Below, piece by piece: positions 17,884 through 26,522 of a DNA stretch of 54,019 bases. Below the pieces are notes generated by a model that did no database searches, was not told the DNA's origin, and worked only from the letters and a program-made list of their open reading frames with translations. Position numbers and translations under genes: made by a program. Each line of letters starts with the position of its first letter. The stretch's first letter is position 1. Source of the DNA: Solirubrobacterales bacterium (GTDB taxonomy: Bacteria > Actinomycetota > Thermoleophilia > Solirubrobacterales > Solirubrobacteraceae); assembly GCA_003133565.1 (NCBI GenBank), contig PKYB01000023.1:342-54360 (forward strand). Direction: 5' to 3'.

Positions 17884-18399
17884 GTGCGTAGATGGATCTC
17901 CGCCGGCGCGATCGTGCTAGGCCTGCTGGCGCCGCCGTCGCTCGCCGGCGCAGCCAAACCAACGCTCCTAACGGCGGGCCTTTTGAGCTCGCGCTGGCTG
18001 TGGGCGACAGTCGATGTGTGCACCACCGCTAGTAGCTCGGACGTCGTTGGCATCCGCGGCTCGATGCCGGGCACGGGCAACCCCAAGGAGCGGATGTACA
18101 TGTACTTCCGCCTTCAATATCGGGGCTCTAAAGGGATCTGGCACTTCGTCGGACAGGCCGGCGACTCCGGTTTCGTGTACGCCGGCACCGCCGCCTACGT
18201 CAGCCGCCAAGCTGGGAGCAACTTTCACCTAGCGGCGAGCACCGCGCCGGATACCAGGTTGCGCGGCGAGGTCTACTTTGACTGGCGCCTCGGCAGCCGC
18301 GTCGAACACCACGTTGTGCTCGCGACGACGGGCGGGCATCTGGTGAGTGCGGGCTCAAGTCCCCGCGGGTTCAGCGCCGCGGACTGCACGATCAGCTGA
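17884..18399 (+). CDS. Secreted hypothetical protein
   Basis: 171 aa with a Sec-type signal peptide: VRRWISAGAIVLGLLAPPSL with the likely cleavage AGA/A shortly after. The mature part contains CTTASSSDVVGIRGSMPGTG, YFRLQYRGSKGIWHFVGQAG and repeated short beta-strand segments, suggesting a small exported beta-sandwich. Two cysteines (in DVCTT and ADCTIS) could form a disulfide. The family was not recognised. It ends by overlapping the convergent phosphodiesterase gene by 45 bp. Confidence 0.75.
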   Translation: MRRWISAGAIVLGLLAPPSLAGAAKPTLLTAGLLSSRWLWATVDVCTTASSSDVVGIRGSMPGTGNPKERMYMYFRLQYRGSKGIWHFVGQAGDSGFVYAGTAAYVSRQAGSNFHLAASTAPDTRLRGEVYFDWRLGSRVEHHVVLATTGGHLVSAGSSPRGFSAADCTIS

Positions 18400-19116
18400 A
18401 GGGCCAGCGACGTCAAAGAGCCGCGGGTCGTTGGTGATGACGGCGCTGACACCGAGCGCCTCCAATCGGCGGATCTCGGCCGCGTCGTCCACCGTCCAGG
18501 CGTAGATCTCACCACCGGCGCCGAGCACCGCGCTGACGAGCGCCGGCGTGACAACGCGCCAGTGGGGCACGAGCGCGTCGACCAGACCGGCCCTGATCCG
18601 CGCCGCGGCGCGCGCCGGCAAGAGCCGACGGTAGAGCCTGCCGAGCGTCGGCGTGATCAGCGGCGTGCCGCTGACGCCCGGGATGAGGGGCACGGTCCAG
18701 CCGACGCGCAGCTCAGGCGCGAGCTGGCGGATGCGCTGGAGCGCGGACCAGACCCCGCTGCTGATGAAGCTGCGCTCGAGCGCCCCGGCGGCGCCCAGGG
18801 CGTCGAGCACACGGGCCTCATAGCCGCCGCGCTTCAGGTCGACCTGCAGGCCAACGCCGGCAAACGGCGGCGAAGTGAGGTGCGCGAGAGCCTCGCCCAG
18901 CGTCGGTGCACCGCCGCGCGAAAGCTTGCTGTGGTCGTGCACGACGTAGAGCTCGCCGCTGCCGTCACGGTGCTGCGAGAGTACGTCGAACTCGATCATG
19001 TCGACGCCCGCGGCCAGCGCGGCGTCAAAGCTCGCGAGCGTGTTCCCCGCAGCGATCGCGTCGGCGCCCTTGTGGCCGACGCGGATCAGCGCTGGCCTTG
19101 GCGGCGGCGCTGCCAT
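18355..19116 (-). CDS. Glycerophosphodiester phosphodiesterase
   Basis: 253 aa GDPD TIM barrel that hydrolyses glycerophosphodiesters to glycerol-3-phosphate and an alcohol. The N-terminal RVGHKGADAIAAGNTLASFD holds the catalytic His (HKG in place of the common HRG). MIEFDVLSQHRDG and YVVHDHSKLSR hold the metal-binding Glu/Asp and the second catalytic His. The C-terminal IYAWTVDDAAEIRRLEALGV and AVITNDPRLF are typical. No signal peptide, so cytosolic. The ATG at 19116 abuts the lhr stop at 19117, so it is transcribed with lhr. Confidence 0.9.
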   Translation of the reverse strand: MAAPPPRPALIRVGHKGADAIAAGNTLASFDAALAAGVDMIEFDVLSQHRDGSGELYVVHDHSKLSRGGAPTLGEALAHLTSPPFAGVGLQVDLKRGGYEARVLDALGAAGALERSFISSGVWSALQRIRQLAPELRVGWTVPLIPGVSGTPLITPTLGRLYRRLLPARAAARIRAGLVDALVPHWRVVTPALVSAVLGAGGEIYAWTVDDAAEIRRLEALGVSAVITNDPRLFDVAGPSADRAVRGAEPAGT

Positions 19117-22100
19117 CTAGGCACTGAGCGTCATGCGCCGTGGGCCGGCGCGGAAGCCGAGCTCCACGAGCAGCGGCTCGTAGGTTCCACCGAGTACCGC
19201 TTCGCCGTTGACGCGCTCGAGGTCGAGCTTGCCGACACGCCCGGACCGAACGGCATCGGCTAGCGCCACCAGCGCGCTACGCAGGCCCTCGCCCGTGGCG
19301 AAGGTTTGAATCCCGCGCCCGCCGGCCTCGACGTAGCAGGCGAGCTCGGCGGCGACGAGCACCACGTGGGCACCAGCGACGCGGGCGGCACGTCGGCGCT
19401 CACCCTGATCGCCGGGCCACGGCAGCGCGGCACCGTAGGGCTGGGCGGGGTCGCAGGCAGCGAGCACCAGCGGCGGGGAGGTTTCGAGTTCGCGCTGCGA
19501 GCGCAGCCGTTCGACCGCCCCCGGGAGTGCAAACTGGGCGCCGCCGAGGCCCTCGAGGAAGTAGCCGCGGCGGCAGACGCCGATCGTTTCGAGTGCGGCC
19601 AGCGAGTCATAGAGCCCGGCAAAACCGCCGGGCACACCCTCGGCGAGTACCAGCTCGCGGGTGAGGATGCCGTAGCGCTCGAGCAGCAGCTCGGCGAGCG
19701 TACGGCGGTGCGCGAGCGGGTCGGCCTGGGCCGCAAAGAGTGGCGCGCAGAGCGACCACCGCCCCTGCACTGGCGCGCGGGTCTGCGCGCGCGAGGCGCG
19801 AAGCGCGGGAGCGAAACGCCGGCCGGAGCGTGTCACGCTGCCCGCGTGCGCGAGCGTGAGGCGCGGTGCGCGCAACGGCGCCCAGGCATCGTTGGTGACC
19901 TCACCTGCCCAGACGAGATCCCAGAGTGCTTCCTGCAACGCCTGGGGCGCGAGGTCGATCTCGGCGACGAGATCGCTGAAGAAGCATGGCGAGCCGGCGA
20001 TCCGAGAGCGGATCAACTCGTGCTCGGGATCCGCCGGGGGGGTAGCGCGGGTCGGGGCGGGCGGCGCGCCGATCGCCGCCGCGTCGTCGCGGAAGTAGAG
20101 CGCCACGCGCCCGGAGCGACGACCGAGCGCGCCGGCGCCGACCCAGACGGTCTCCCCGGCGGCACAGAGCTGGTCGAGCCAGCTCGTCGAGTACGCCCCG
20201 ACGCGCCGTGGCAGGACGGCGCGCTCCCACAGCTCGACGGGAAGCGCGAGTCCCTGCAACGGCACGAGGACCTCGCGCAGCCGCTCGATCCCGGCGCCGG
20301 CGGCAGTGTGGCGATCGACGCCCTGCCAGGAGGGCAGAAACACGCCGAGCGTGCGCCGCTCGGCCGGCTCGATCTCGCGCCGGTGCACGGCGAGCGAGGC
20401 GCGGCGCAACCGCCGCAGGATCTCGGGGTCACACCACTCGCGCTCGCCGGCGCGAGCCAGCGGGTGTGCCAGCGGGCGCAGCTCGCCCCGCAGCAGGCTG
20501 CCGGCTGCCTCGAGCTCGCGCAACGCGCTCGCCGGATCGACGCCGTAGCGCGACGCCAGCTCGGCGGTCGTAAATGGGCCGTGCGTGCGCGCATGGCGCG
20601 CGACGAGCTCGCGTAGAGCGTCCGCGACCGGTTCGAGGAACACGGCCGGCAGTCCCGCCGGCGGGACGACGCCGAGCGCGTCGCGGTAGAGGCCGGCGTC
20701 CTCGGCGGCGATGTAGTGCGGCGCGCGGGAGATCCGCACGAGGCCGGCACGGCGCTCGCGCACCAGCTCGGCGAGCATCGCCTCGGCGTCGAGCCCGGCG
20801 AGCACGCGCCCGCGGACCTGCTCGGCACTCAGCGCACCGAGCGAGCGCAGCACGTCGTGCAGCTCATCGCGCGATGTGGCCTGGCGCTGGGGCGAGCGGC
20901 GTTCGAGGTCCGCCTCGAGCTGGGAGAGCGCGCCGGCATCGATCAGCTCGCGCAGCTCCTCCTGACCGAGCAGCTCGCGCAGCAGATCACGGTCGAGCGA
21001 GAGCGCGGCGGCGCGGCGCTCGGCGTTTGGCGCATCGCCCTCGTACATGTAGCTGGCGACGTAGTCGAAGAGCAGCGACGAGGCAAACGGCGAGGCGGTT
21101 GGAGTCTCCACCTCAACCAGCGACACCTCGCCCCGCCCGAGTCCCCGCAGTAGCGACTCGAGCCCGCCGACGTCGAGCACGTCGCGCAGGCACTCGCGGT
21201 AGGTCTCGAGGATCACCGGAAAGTCCGGGTAGCGCCGGGCCACGTCGAGCAGGTTCTGCGCTTTGAGGCGCTGCTGCCATAGCGGCGTTCGCCGGCCGGG
21301 GTAGGCGCGGGGGATCAGCAACGCGCGGGCGGCGTTCTCGCGGAAGCGCGCACCGAAGAGCGCCGAGGAGTCGAGCTCGGCGACGATCAGCTCCTCGACC
21401 TCGTCGGCCTCGAGCAGGATCAGATCGGCGCCCGGGGGCTCGTCGGTATCGGGGAGGTGCAGGATGATGCCGTCGTCAGAGGCGATCGCGTCGGACTCGA
21501 CCCCGTGGACAGCGCGGAGGCGTGCCGCCAGCGCCAGCGCCCACGCGGCGTGGACGCGACGGCCCAAGGGCGAGAGGATGCACAGCCGCCAATCGCCGAT
21601 CTCGTCGCGAAAGCGCTCCAGCACGATCGTTCGATCCGACGGCATCACGCCGGTCGCGGCGCGCTGCTCGCAGAGAAACTCGTGCAGGCTGCGCGCAGCG
21701 AGCGGATCGAGGTCGTAGTCGCGCCCAAGCACCTCGACCGGCTGCTCGACGGCCCAGCGCGAGAACGCGCCGATTGCTTCGCCGAGCTCTTTTGGCCGGC
21801 CGACGCCGTCGCCGTGCCAGAAGGGCACCGCAGCGCCAGCGCCCGGAGCGGGGGTCACGACCACGCGGTCGCGGCCGATCTCCTCAATCCGCCAGGCGGT
21901 TGCGCCGAGCAGAAACGTCTGGCCGGGCCGGGCCTCGTAGACCATCTCCTCGTCGAGCTCGCCGACCCGGCGCCCATCGGGCAGCGTAACCAGGAAGAGC
22001 CCGCGGTCAGGGATCGTGCCCGCGTTGACCACGGCGAGCTTTTGCGCGCCCTTGCGCGCGCGGATCGTGCCGGCGATTCGATCCCAGATGATCCGCGGGC

Positions 22101-23535
22101 GCAACTCGCCGAACTCGCTCGAGGGATAGCGCCCGTCGAGCATGTCGAGGACGTTCTCGAGCAGCGGACGGCTGAGCTCGGCATAGGAGTAGGTCCGCGT
22201 GATGAGCGCGAAGAGGTCATCGACGGCGACGCTCTCCTCGCTGGCGGCGATCGCGACGATCTGCTGGGCGAGCACGTCGAGCGCGTTGCGCGGCACGACC
22301 GTCTGCTCGATTCGCCCTTCTCGCATCAGCGCGACAACGACGGCGCACTCGAGCAGGTCGCCGCGGAACTTCGGGAAGAGCCGACCCTTGCTGCTCGCTC
22401 CGACACCATGACCAGAGCGTCCGATCCGCTGCAGGCCGCGAGCGACGGACTTCGGCGACTCGACCTGGATCACGAGGTCGACGGCGCCCATGTCGATGCC
22501 GAGCTCCAATGAGGAGGTCGCGACCAGGCACGGGAGCTCGCCGGCCTTCAGCAGCTCCTCGACGACGGTGCGCTCTTCGCGGGCGAGCGAGCCGTGGTGC
22601 GCGCGGGCGATCTCGCGCGGCGCGGTCTCGCCGGCGCCGGCTCGGAGCGCGGCGTCGAGCTCGTTCAGGCGCAGGGCGAGTCGCTCGGCGCTGGCGCGGC
22701 TGTTGACGAAGATGATCGTCGAGGTGTGCGTGCGGACGAGCTCGAGCAGCTGCGGGTAAATCGCGGGCCAGATCGAGCGCAGCGTGGACTCGCCGCCGGC
22801 CAGCGGGTCCAGCGGGTCGGCGCCGGCCGGCGGTTCGGGCTGAGCCATCGACTCGACGGGAACCCTGATCTCGACGTCGAGTGGCCGGGTCGCGCCGACG
22901 TCGACGATCCGGGCGCGGCGCTGGGGCCCGACCATGAACCGTGCGATCTCCTCGAGTGGGCGCTGGGTCGCCGAGAGACCGATCCGCTGGAGTGGGCGAT
23001 CGCCGCACAGCTGCTCGAGGCGCTCGAGCGTGAGCGCGAGATGGGCGCCGCGCTTGGTCGCGGCGACGGCGTGAATCTCATCGACGATCACCGTCTCGGC
23101 CGTGGCGAGGAGATCGCGCGCGCGGGAGGTGAGCATCAGGTAGAGCGACTCCGGCGTGGTGATCAGGATGTCCGGCGCCGCGCGCAGCATCGCCGCACGC
23201 TCGCGCTGCGGCGTGTCGCCGGTACGGATCGCGACGCGCAGATCGAGGCCAAGCCCACGCAGCGGCACGCGCAGGTTGCGTTCGATGTCGTAGGAGAGTG
23301 CCTTCAGCGGCGAGACGTAGACGAGCCGCGTGCGGTGCTCACCGGGCTCGGCGACGAAACGGTCGAGGCCCCAGAGAAACGCCGCGAGCGTCTTGCCCGA
23401 GCCGGTCGGGGCCGATATCAGCACGTTCTCGCCGGTCGCTATCGCGGGCCAGGCCTGGGCCTGGGCCGGCGTCGGCTCGGCGAACGCATTGGCGAACCAA
23501 TCGCGAACGAGCGGAGTGAAAACGCTGGGCGGCAT
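19117..23535 (-). CDS. lhr: Lhr-type large ATP-dependent helicase
   Basis: 1472 aa, the size of full-length actinobacterial Lhr. Superfamily-2 core motifs: SAPTGSGKTLAAF (41-53), VYVSPLKAL (72-80), TTPESLYLML, VDEIHAVAATKRG (DEIH box, 151-163), GLSATQRP, then the RecA2 motifs VATSSLELGIDMG and QRIGRSGH. Winged-helix and Lhr-core domains follow, then a long C-terminal region (DUF4145/Lhr-CTD type). Lhr unwinds RNA:DNA hybrids 3'-5'; the CTD of E. coli Lhr has been reported to carry uracil-DNA-glycosylase activity. ATG 23535 overlaps the stop of the UDGb gene (TGATG), making one repair operon. Confidence 0.95.
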   Translation of the reverse strand: MPPSVFTPLVRDWFANAFAEPTPAQAQAWPAIATGENVLISAPTGSGKTLAAFLWGLDRFVAEPGEHRTRLVYVSPLKALSYDIERNLRVPLRGLGLDLRVAIRTGDTPQRERAAMLRAAPDILITTPESLYLMLTSRARDLLATAETVIVDEIHAVAATKRGAHLALTLERLEQLCGDRPLQRIGLSATQRPLEEIARFMVGPQRRARIVDVGATRPLDVEIRVPVESMAQPEPPAGADPLDPLAGGESTLRSIWPAIYPQLLELVRTHTSTIIFVNSRASAERLALRLNELDAALRAGAGETAPREIARAHHGSLAREERTVVEELLKAGELPCLVATSSLELGIDMGAVDLVIQVESPKSVARGLQRIGRSGHGVGASSKGRLFPKFRGDLLECAVVVALMREGRIEQTVVPRNALDVLAQQIVAIAASEESVAVDDLFALITRTYSYAELSRPLLENVLDMLDGRYPSSEFGELRPRIIWDRIAGTIRARKGAQKLAVVNAGTIPDRGLFLVTLPDGRRVGELDEEMVYEARPGQTFLLGATAWRIEEIGRDRVVVTPAPGAGAAVPFWHGDGVGRPKELGEAIGAFSRWAVEQPVEVLGRDYDLDPLAARSLHEFLCEQRAATGVMPSDRTIVLERFRDEIGDWRLCILSPLGRRVHAAWALALAARLRAVHGVESDAIASDDGIILHLPDTDEPPGADLILLEADEVEELIVAELDSSALFGARFRENAARALLIPRAYPGRRTPLWQQRLKAQNLLDVARRYPDFPVILETYRECLRDVLDVGGLESLLRGLGRGEVSLVEVETPTASPFASSLLFDYVASYMYEGDAPNAERRAAALSLDRDLLRELLGQEELRELIDAGALSQLEADLERRSPQRQATSRDELHDVLRSLGALSAEQVRGRVLAGLDAEAMLAELVRERRAGLVRISRAPHYIAAEDAGLYRDALGVVPPAGLPAVFLEPVADALRELVARHARTHGPFTTAELASRYGVDPASALRELEAAGSLLRGELRPLAHPLARAGEREWCDPEILRRLRRASLAVHRREIEPAERRTLGVFLPSWQGVDRHTAAGAGIERLREVLVPLQGLALPVELWERAVLPRRVGAYSTSWLDQLCAAGETVWVGAGALGRRSGRVALYFRDDAAAIGAPPAPTRATPPADPEHELIRSRIAGSPCFFSDLVAEIDLAPQALQEALWDLVWAGEVTNDAWAPLRAPRLTLAHAGSVTRSGRRFAPALRASRAQTRAPVQGRWSLCAPLFAAQADPLAHRRTLAELLLERYGILTRELVLAEGVPGGFAGLYDSLAALETIGVCRRGYFLEGLGGAQFALPGAVERLRSQRELETSPPLVLAACDPAQPYGAALPWPGDQGERRRAARVAGAHVVLVAAELACYVEAGGRGIQTFATGEGLRSALVALADAVRSGRVGKLDLERVNGEAVLGGTYEPLLVELGFRAGPRRMTLSA

Positions 23536-24281
23536 CACTGGGCGACGTTAGCGCGCGGGGTGGCGGCGCGCGACTCGGGCTCGGCCAGCTCGCGGGCACG
23601 CCCCAGCACGGCGTCGATCATCGGCTCGGTCAGGCGCCCGGTGAACGTGTTCTGCTGGCTCGGGTGGTAGCAGCCGAGCAGCGTGATGTGTTCGTTTACT
23701 GCGAGCTCGCCGGCGTGGGCGAAGCGTGGACGTGGGCGTGTGCGGACATCGCAAAGCAGGAGCGCAGCGTCCCAGGCAAAGGCGCCGAGGCAGACGATCA
23801 CGCGCAGCCCGTCGAGCAGCTCGAGCTCGCGGCGCGCGAATGGTAGGCAGCGGTCACGCTCGGCCGGGGTTGGGCGGTTGGCGGGCGGGGCGCAGCGGAC
23901 GGCCGCCGTGATGAAGCAGTCGCGCAAGCGCAGGCCGTCGTCGCGCGAGCTCGAGGTCGGCTGGTTCGCAAGGCCGGCACGCCAGAGCGCGGCGAAGAGG
24001 AAGTCGCCCGAGCGATCGCCGGTGAACACGCGACCGGTGCGGTTCGCCCCGTGTGCCGCCGGTGCCAGGCCGAGGACGATGATGCGCGCAGCGGCGTCAC
24101 CGAAGCCGGCGACCGGACGCCCCCAATACTCCTGCCCGGCGAAGGCGGGCCGCCGCTCACGCGCCACCTGCTCGCGCCATGCGACGAGGCGCGGGCAGGC
24201 GCGACAGCCCTCGATCTCCGCTGCGAGCGTGCCAAGAGCGATCTCGCGTAGGCTCTGAGGCGTGCGCCTACCGGCTTTCAT
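23535..24281 (-). CDS. Family 5 uracil-DNA glycosylase (UDGb)
   Basis: 248 aa. Removes uracil, and in this family also hypoxanthine or other deaminated bases, from DNA. Fe-S cluster cysteines: GCRACPRL (Cys26, Cys29), Cys130 and Cys145. EYWGRPVAGFGD and motif 1 GLAPAAHGANRTGR, which lacks the polar Asp/Asn of family 1 and 4 enzymes, identify the UDGb group. Motif 3 is CYHPSQQNTFTGRLT. The start at ATG 24281 overlaps the divergent lipoprotein gene by 20 bp; no in-frame GTG/TTG lies between it and the first cysteine, so it is accepted. Coupled to lhr by TGATG. Confidence 0.93.
   Translation of the reverse strand: MKAGRRTPQSLREIALGTLAAEIEGCRACPRLVAWREQVARERRPAFAGQEYWGRPVAGFGDAAARIIVLGLAPAAHGANRTGRVFTGDRSGDFLFAALWRAGLANQPTSSSRDDGLRLRDCFITAAVRCAPPANRPTPAERDRCLPFARRELELLDGLRVIVCLGAFAWDAALLLCDVRTRPRPRFAHAGELAVNEHITLLGCYHPSQQNTFTGRLTEPMIDAVLGRARELAEPESRAATPRANVAQ
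24249..24254 (+). promoter_or_regulatory. Putative -10 (TAGGCT) for the lipoprotein gene
   Basis: TAGGCT lies 7 nt before GTG 24262, supporting that start over ATG 24280. Confidence 0.45.
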
Positions 24282-24684
24282 GCTTGCTGCGCTGTGCCTG
24301 CCTGTCGCCCTCGGCGGCTGCTCGTTCGTACGCACGCCGTCGACCACGTCGAAGATCCCCAAGGGAGCGCCCGGACAGATCGGGACCGTCGTCAACGATC
24401 TCTCCAGCGACGCCACGGCCAGCGGCGGTGCGAGCACGATCTGCTCGAGCGTCCTCAGCAGTGCGCTCGAGGCACAGCTGAACAAGGTCGGCGGTTGCAA
24501 GAAGGTGATCGAAAACCAGCTCGACACGGTCGATGACGACTCGTTGACGATCGAGAGCGTCACCTGGAGCTCGCATACGGCGACCGCCGAGGTCAAGACG
24601 GTGGTCAACGGCAAGCATCAGCTGCAGACGCTCGATTTGATCAACCAGAAAAAGGGCGGCTGGCGGATCAGCTCACTCGGCTAG
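24262..24684 (+). CDS. Small lipoprotein, NTF2-like fold suspected
   Basis: 140 aa. VRLPAFMLAALCLPVALGGC is a lipoprotein signal peptide with the lipobox LGGC (Cys20). The mature domain has paired cysteines (TICSS and GGCKK) and a C-terminal beta pattern (IESVTWSSHTATAEVKTVV, then GGWRISSLG) resembling NTF2/DUF4878-type lipoproteins; this is a fold guess. Predicted to be tethered to the outer face of the membrane. It starts divergently from the UDGb gene with overlapping 5' ends and overlaps rmlB by 12 bp at its 3' end. Confidence 0.8.
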   Translation: MRLPAFMLAALCLPVALGGCSFVRTPSTTSKIPKGAPGQIGTVVNDLSSDATASGGASTICSSVLSSALEAQLNKVGGCKKVIENQLDTVDDDSLTIESVTWSSHTATAEVKTVVNGKHQLQTLDLINQKKGGWRISSLG

Positions 24685-25674
24685 GCGCGTGCCGTACTGC
24701 CGCGCGTAGTACTCGCGGTAGGAGCCGGAGCGGATCGGCTCCCACCACCAGCTGTTGTCGCGGTACCAGTCGACCGTGCGCTCGATCCCCTGCGCGAAGC
24801 GGGTCTCGGCGCGCCAGCCGAGGGCCTGCACCTTCGCCGAGCCGAGCGAGTAGCGGCGATCGTGGCCGGGACGGTCGGTGACGAATTCGATCAGCGAGGA
24901 GTCGACGCCGCACAGCTCGACGATTCGCTGCACGACGGTGATGTTGTCTGACTCGTCCGGCCCGCCAACGTTGTAGGTCTCGCCGGGCACGCCCCGTTCG
25001 AGTACGCACGCGATCGCGCTGGCAAAGTCCTCGACGAACAGCCAGTTGCGGACGTTGCGCCCGTCGCCATAGACCGGCAGGCGATCGCCGTGGAGCGCGT
25101 TGAGGACGATCAGCGGAATCAGCTTCTCCGGATACTGGTAGGGGCCGTAGTTGTTCGAACCGCGGCAGATCACCGTCTCCAGCCCAAAGGTCCGCTGGTA
25201 GGAGGCCACGAGCAGGTCGGCGCCGGCTTTCGTGGCGCTGTAAGGGGAGGACGGGTCAAGCGGTGAGGTCTCGGTGAAGGACCCCTCCGCGATCGAGCCG
25301 TAGACCTCGTCGGTCGATACCTGGAGGTAGCGCACGCCGTGTTCGCGGGCGGCCTCGAGCAGCACGTAGGTGCCGAGTGCGTGCGTTCTGACGAAGGCGT
25401 CAGGCTCGGCGATCGAGCGATCGACGTGGGTTTCGGCGGCGAAGTTCACCACGGCGTCGGCACCGGCGATCGCCGCTGCGACGGCGGCAGGGTCCTCGAT
25501 CGCGCCGTGGATGAAGGAGAAGCGCGGATCGGCCTCGACGTCGCGCAGCGTCTCGCGTCGGCCGGCGTAGGTCAGCTTGTCGAGCACCACCACCTCGTCC
25601 TCGCTCCGCGCCATACGCTGGCGCACAAAGTTGGAGCCGATGAAGCCGGCGCCGCCGCAGACCAGGAGCCTCAT
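24673..25674 (-). CDS. rmlB: dTDP-glucose 4,6-dehydratase
   Basis: 333 aa extended SDR. Converts dTDP-glucose to dTDP-4-keto-6-deoxyglucose, the second step of dTDP-L-rhamnose synthesis. NAD site GGAGFIGSNFV (7-17), FAAETHVDRSI, the dehydratase-specific TDE triad (STDEVYG, 121-123), and YSATKAG with Tyr145/Lys149. RGSNNYGPYQYPEKLIP is a strong RmlB signature. ATG 25674 overlaps the rmlD stop (ATGA). Last gene of rmlA-rmlD-rmlB. Confidence 0.96.
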   Translation of the reverse strand: MRLLVCGGAGFIGSNFVRQRMARSEDEVVVLDKLTYAGRRETLRDVEADPRFSFIHGAIEDPAAVAAAIAGADAVVNFAAETHVDRSIAEPDAFVRTHALGTYVLLEAAREHGVRYLQVSTDEVYGSIAEGSFTETSPLDPSSPYSATKAGADLLVASYQRTFGLETVICRGSNNYGPYQYPEKLIPLIVLNALHGDRLPVYGDGRNVRNWLFVEDFASAIACVLERGVPGETYNVGGPDESDNITVVQRIVELCGVDSSLIEFVTDRPGHDRRYSLGSAKVQALGWRAETRFAQGIERTVDWYRDNSWWWEPIRSGSYREYYARQYGTRLAE

Positions 25675-26522
25675 CGCGCGAGCCCCGTCCGGACTTCGGC
25701 GAGGCATGCCGCGAGCCCATCCTGCCATGGCGCGAGCCGCGGAACCTCGGGGCGCTCGCTCTCGAGCACGCTCCAGGCCGGGCGCGGCGCGGGACGCGGG
25801 AACTCGTCCGAGAGCACCGGGCGCACGTGGCAGCGCACGTCGGCCTGACTGAAGATCTGAAGCGCGAACTCATACCAAGAGCACTGCCCAGCGCCCGCGA
25901 TGTGCTGGATCCCGCCGATCCGCCGCTCGGCGACCTCGATCAGTGCGGCGGCGAGATGGCCAGTGAACGTCGGGCAGCCAACCTGGTCGGTGACCACCGC
26001 GACCTCCTCGCGGCCGCCCGCGGCCGCGGCGAGCATCGTCGCGACGAAGTTCTTGCCGCCGGCGCCAAAAAGCCACGCGGTGCGAACGACCGCGTGCCCG
26101 GGATCAGCCGCGAACACGGCGCGCTCGCCCGCGAGCTTGGTCCGGCCGTAGGCGGTGCGCGGCGCCGGCTCGTCGGACTCGCGGTAGGGGCGGAGCGCGT
26201 TGCCATCAAAAACGTAGTCGGTCGACACGTGCAGCAACTGCGCGCCGTGCGCACTTGCGGCCTTTGCGAGCTCGGCGGCGCCGCCCGAGTTGAGTGCCAG
26301 GGCGGCGTCCTCGTGGGACTCGGCGCCATCGACATCGGTCCAGGCAGCGCAGTTGACGACCGCCTCGGGGCGCTCAGCGCCAAGCATTGCGTGGAGCGCT
26401 GGGGACGCGGTGATGTCGAGCTCCGGATGGGTCAGCGCGATGACCTCGTGGCCGCGTCCACGGGCCGCGGCTGCGACGTCGCCGCCGAGCATCCCGCCGG
26501 CGCCGGTGACCAGGATGCGCAT
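25671..26522 (-). CDS. rmlD: dTDP-4-dehydrorhamnose reductase
   Basis: 283 aa. NAD(P)H-dependent reduction of dTDP-4-keto-L-rhamnose to dTDP-L-rhamnose. N-terminal ILVTGAGGMLGGDVAAAA is the nucleotide site; NCAAWTDVDGAESHEDAALALN, HVSTDYVFDG, YGRTKLAGE (Tyr/Lys catalytic pair) and VRTAWLFGAGGKNFV are diagnostic of RmlD. Its ATG overlaps the rmlA stop by one base and its own stop overlaps the rmlB start, so the three genes form a coupled operon. Confidence 0.95.
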   Translation of the reverse strand: MRILVTGAGGMLGGDVAAAARGRGHEVIALTHPELDITASPALHAMLGAERPEAVVNCAAWTDVDGAESHEDAALALNSGGAAELAKAASAHGAQLLHVSTDYVFDGNALRPYRESDEPAPRTAYGRTKLAGERAVFAADPGHAVVRTAWLFGAGGKNFVATMLAAAAGGREEVAVVTDQVGCPTFTGHLAAALIEVAERRIGGIQHIAGAGQCSWYEFALQIFSQADVRCHVRPVLSDEFPRPAPRPAWSVLESERPEVPRLAPWQDGLAACLAEVRTGLAR

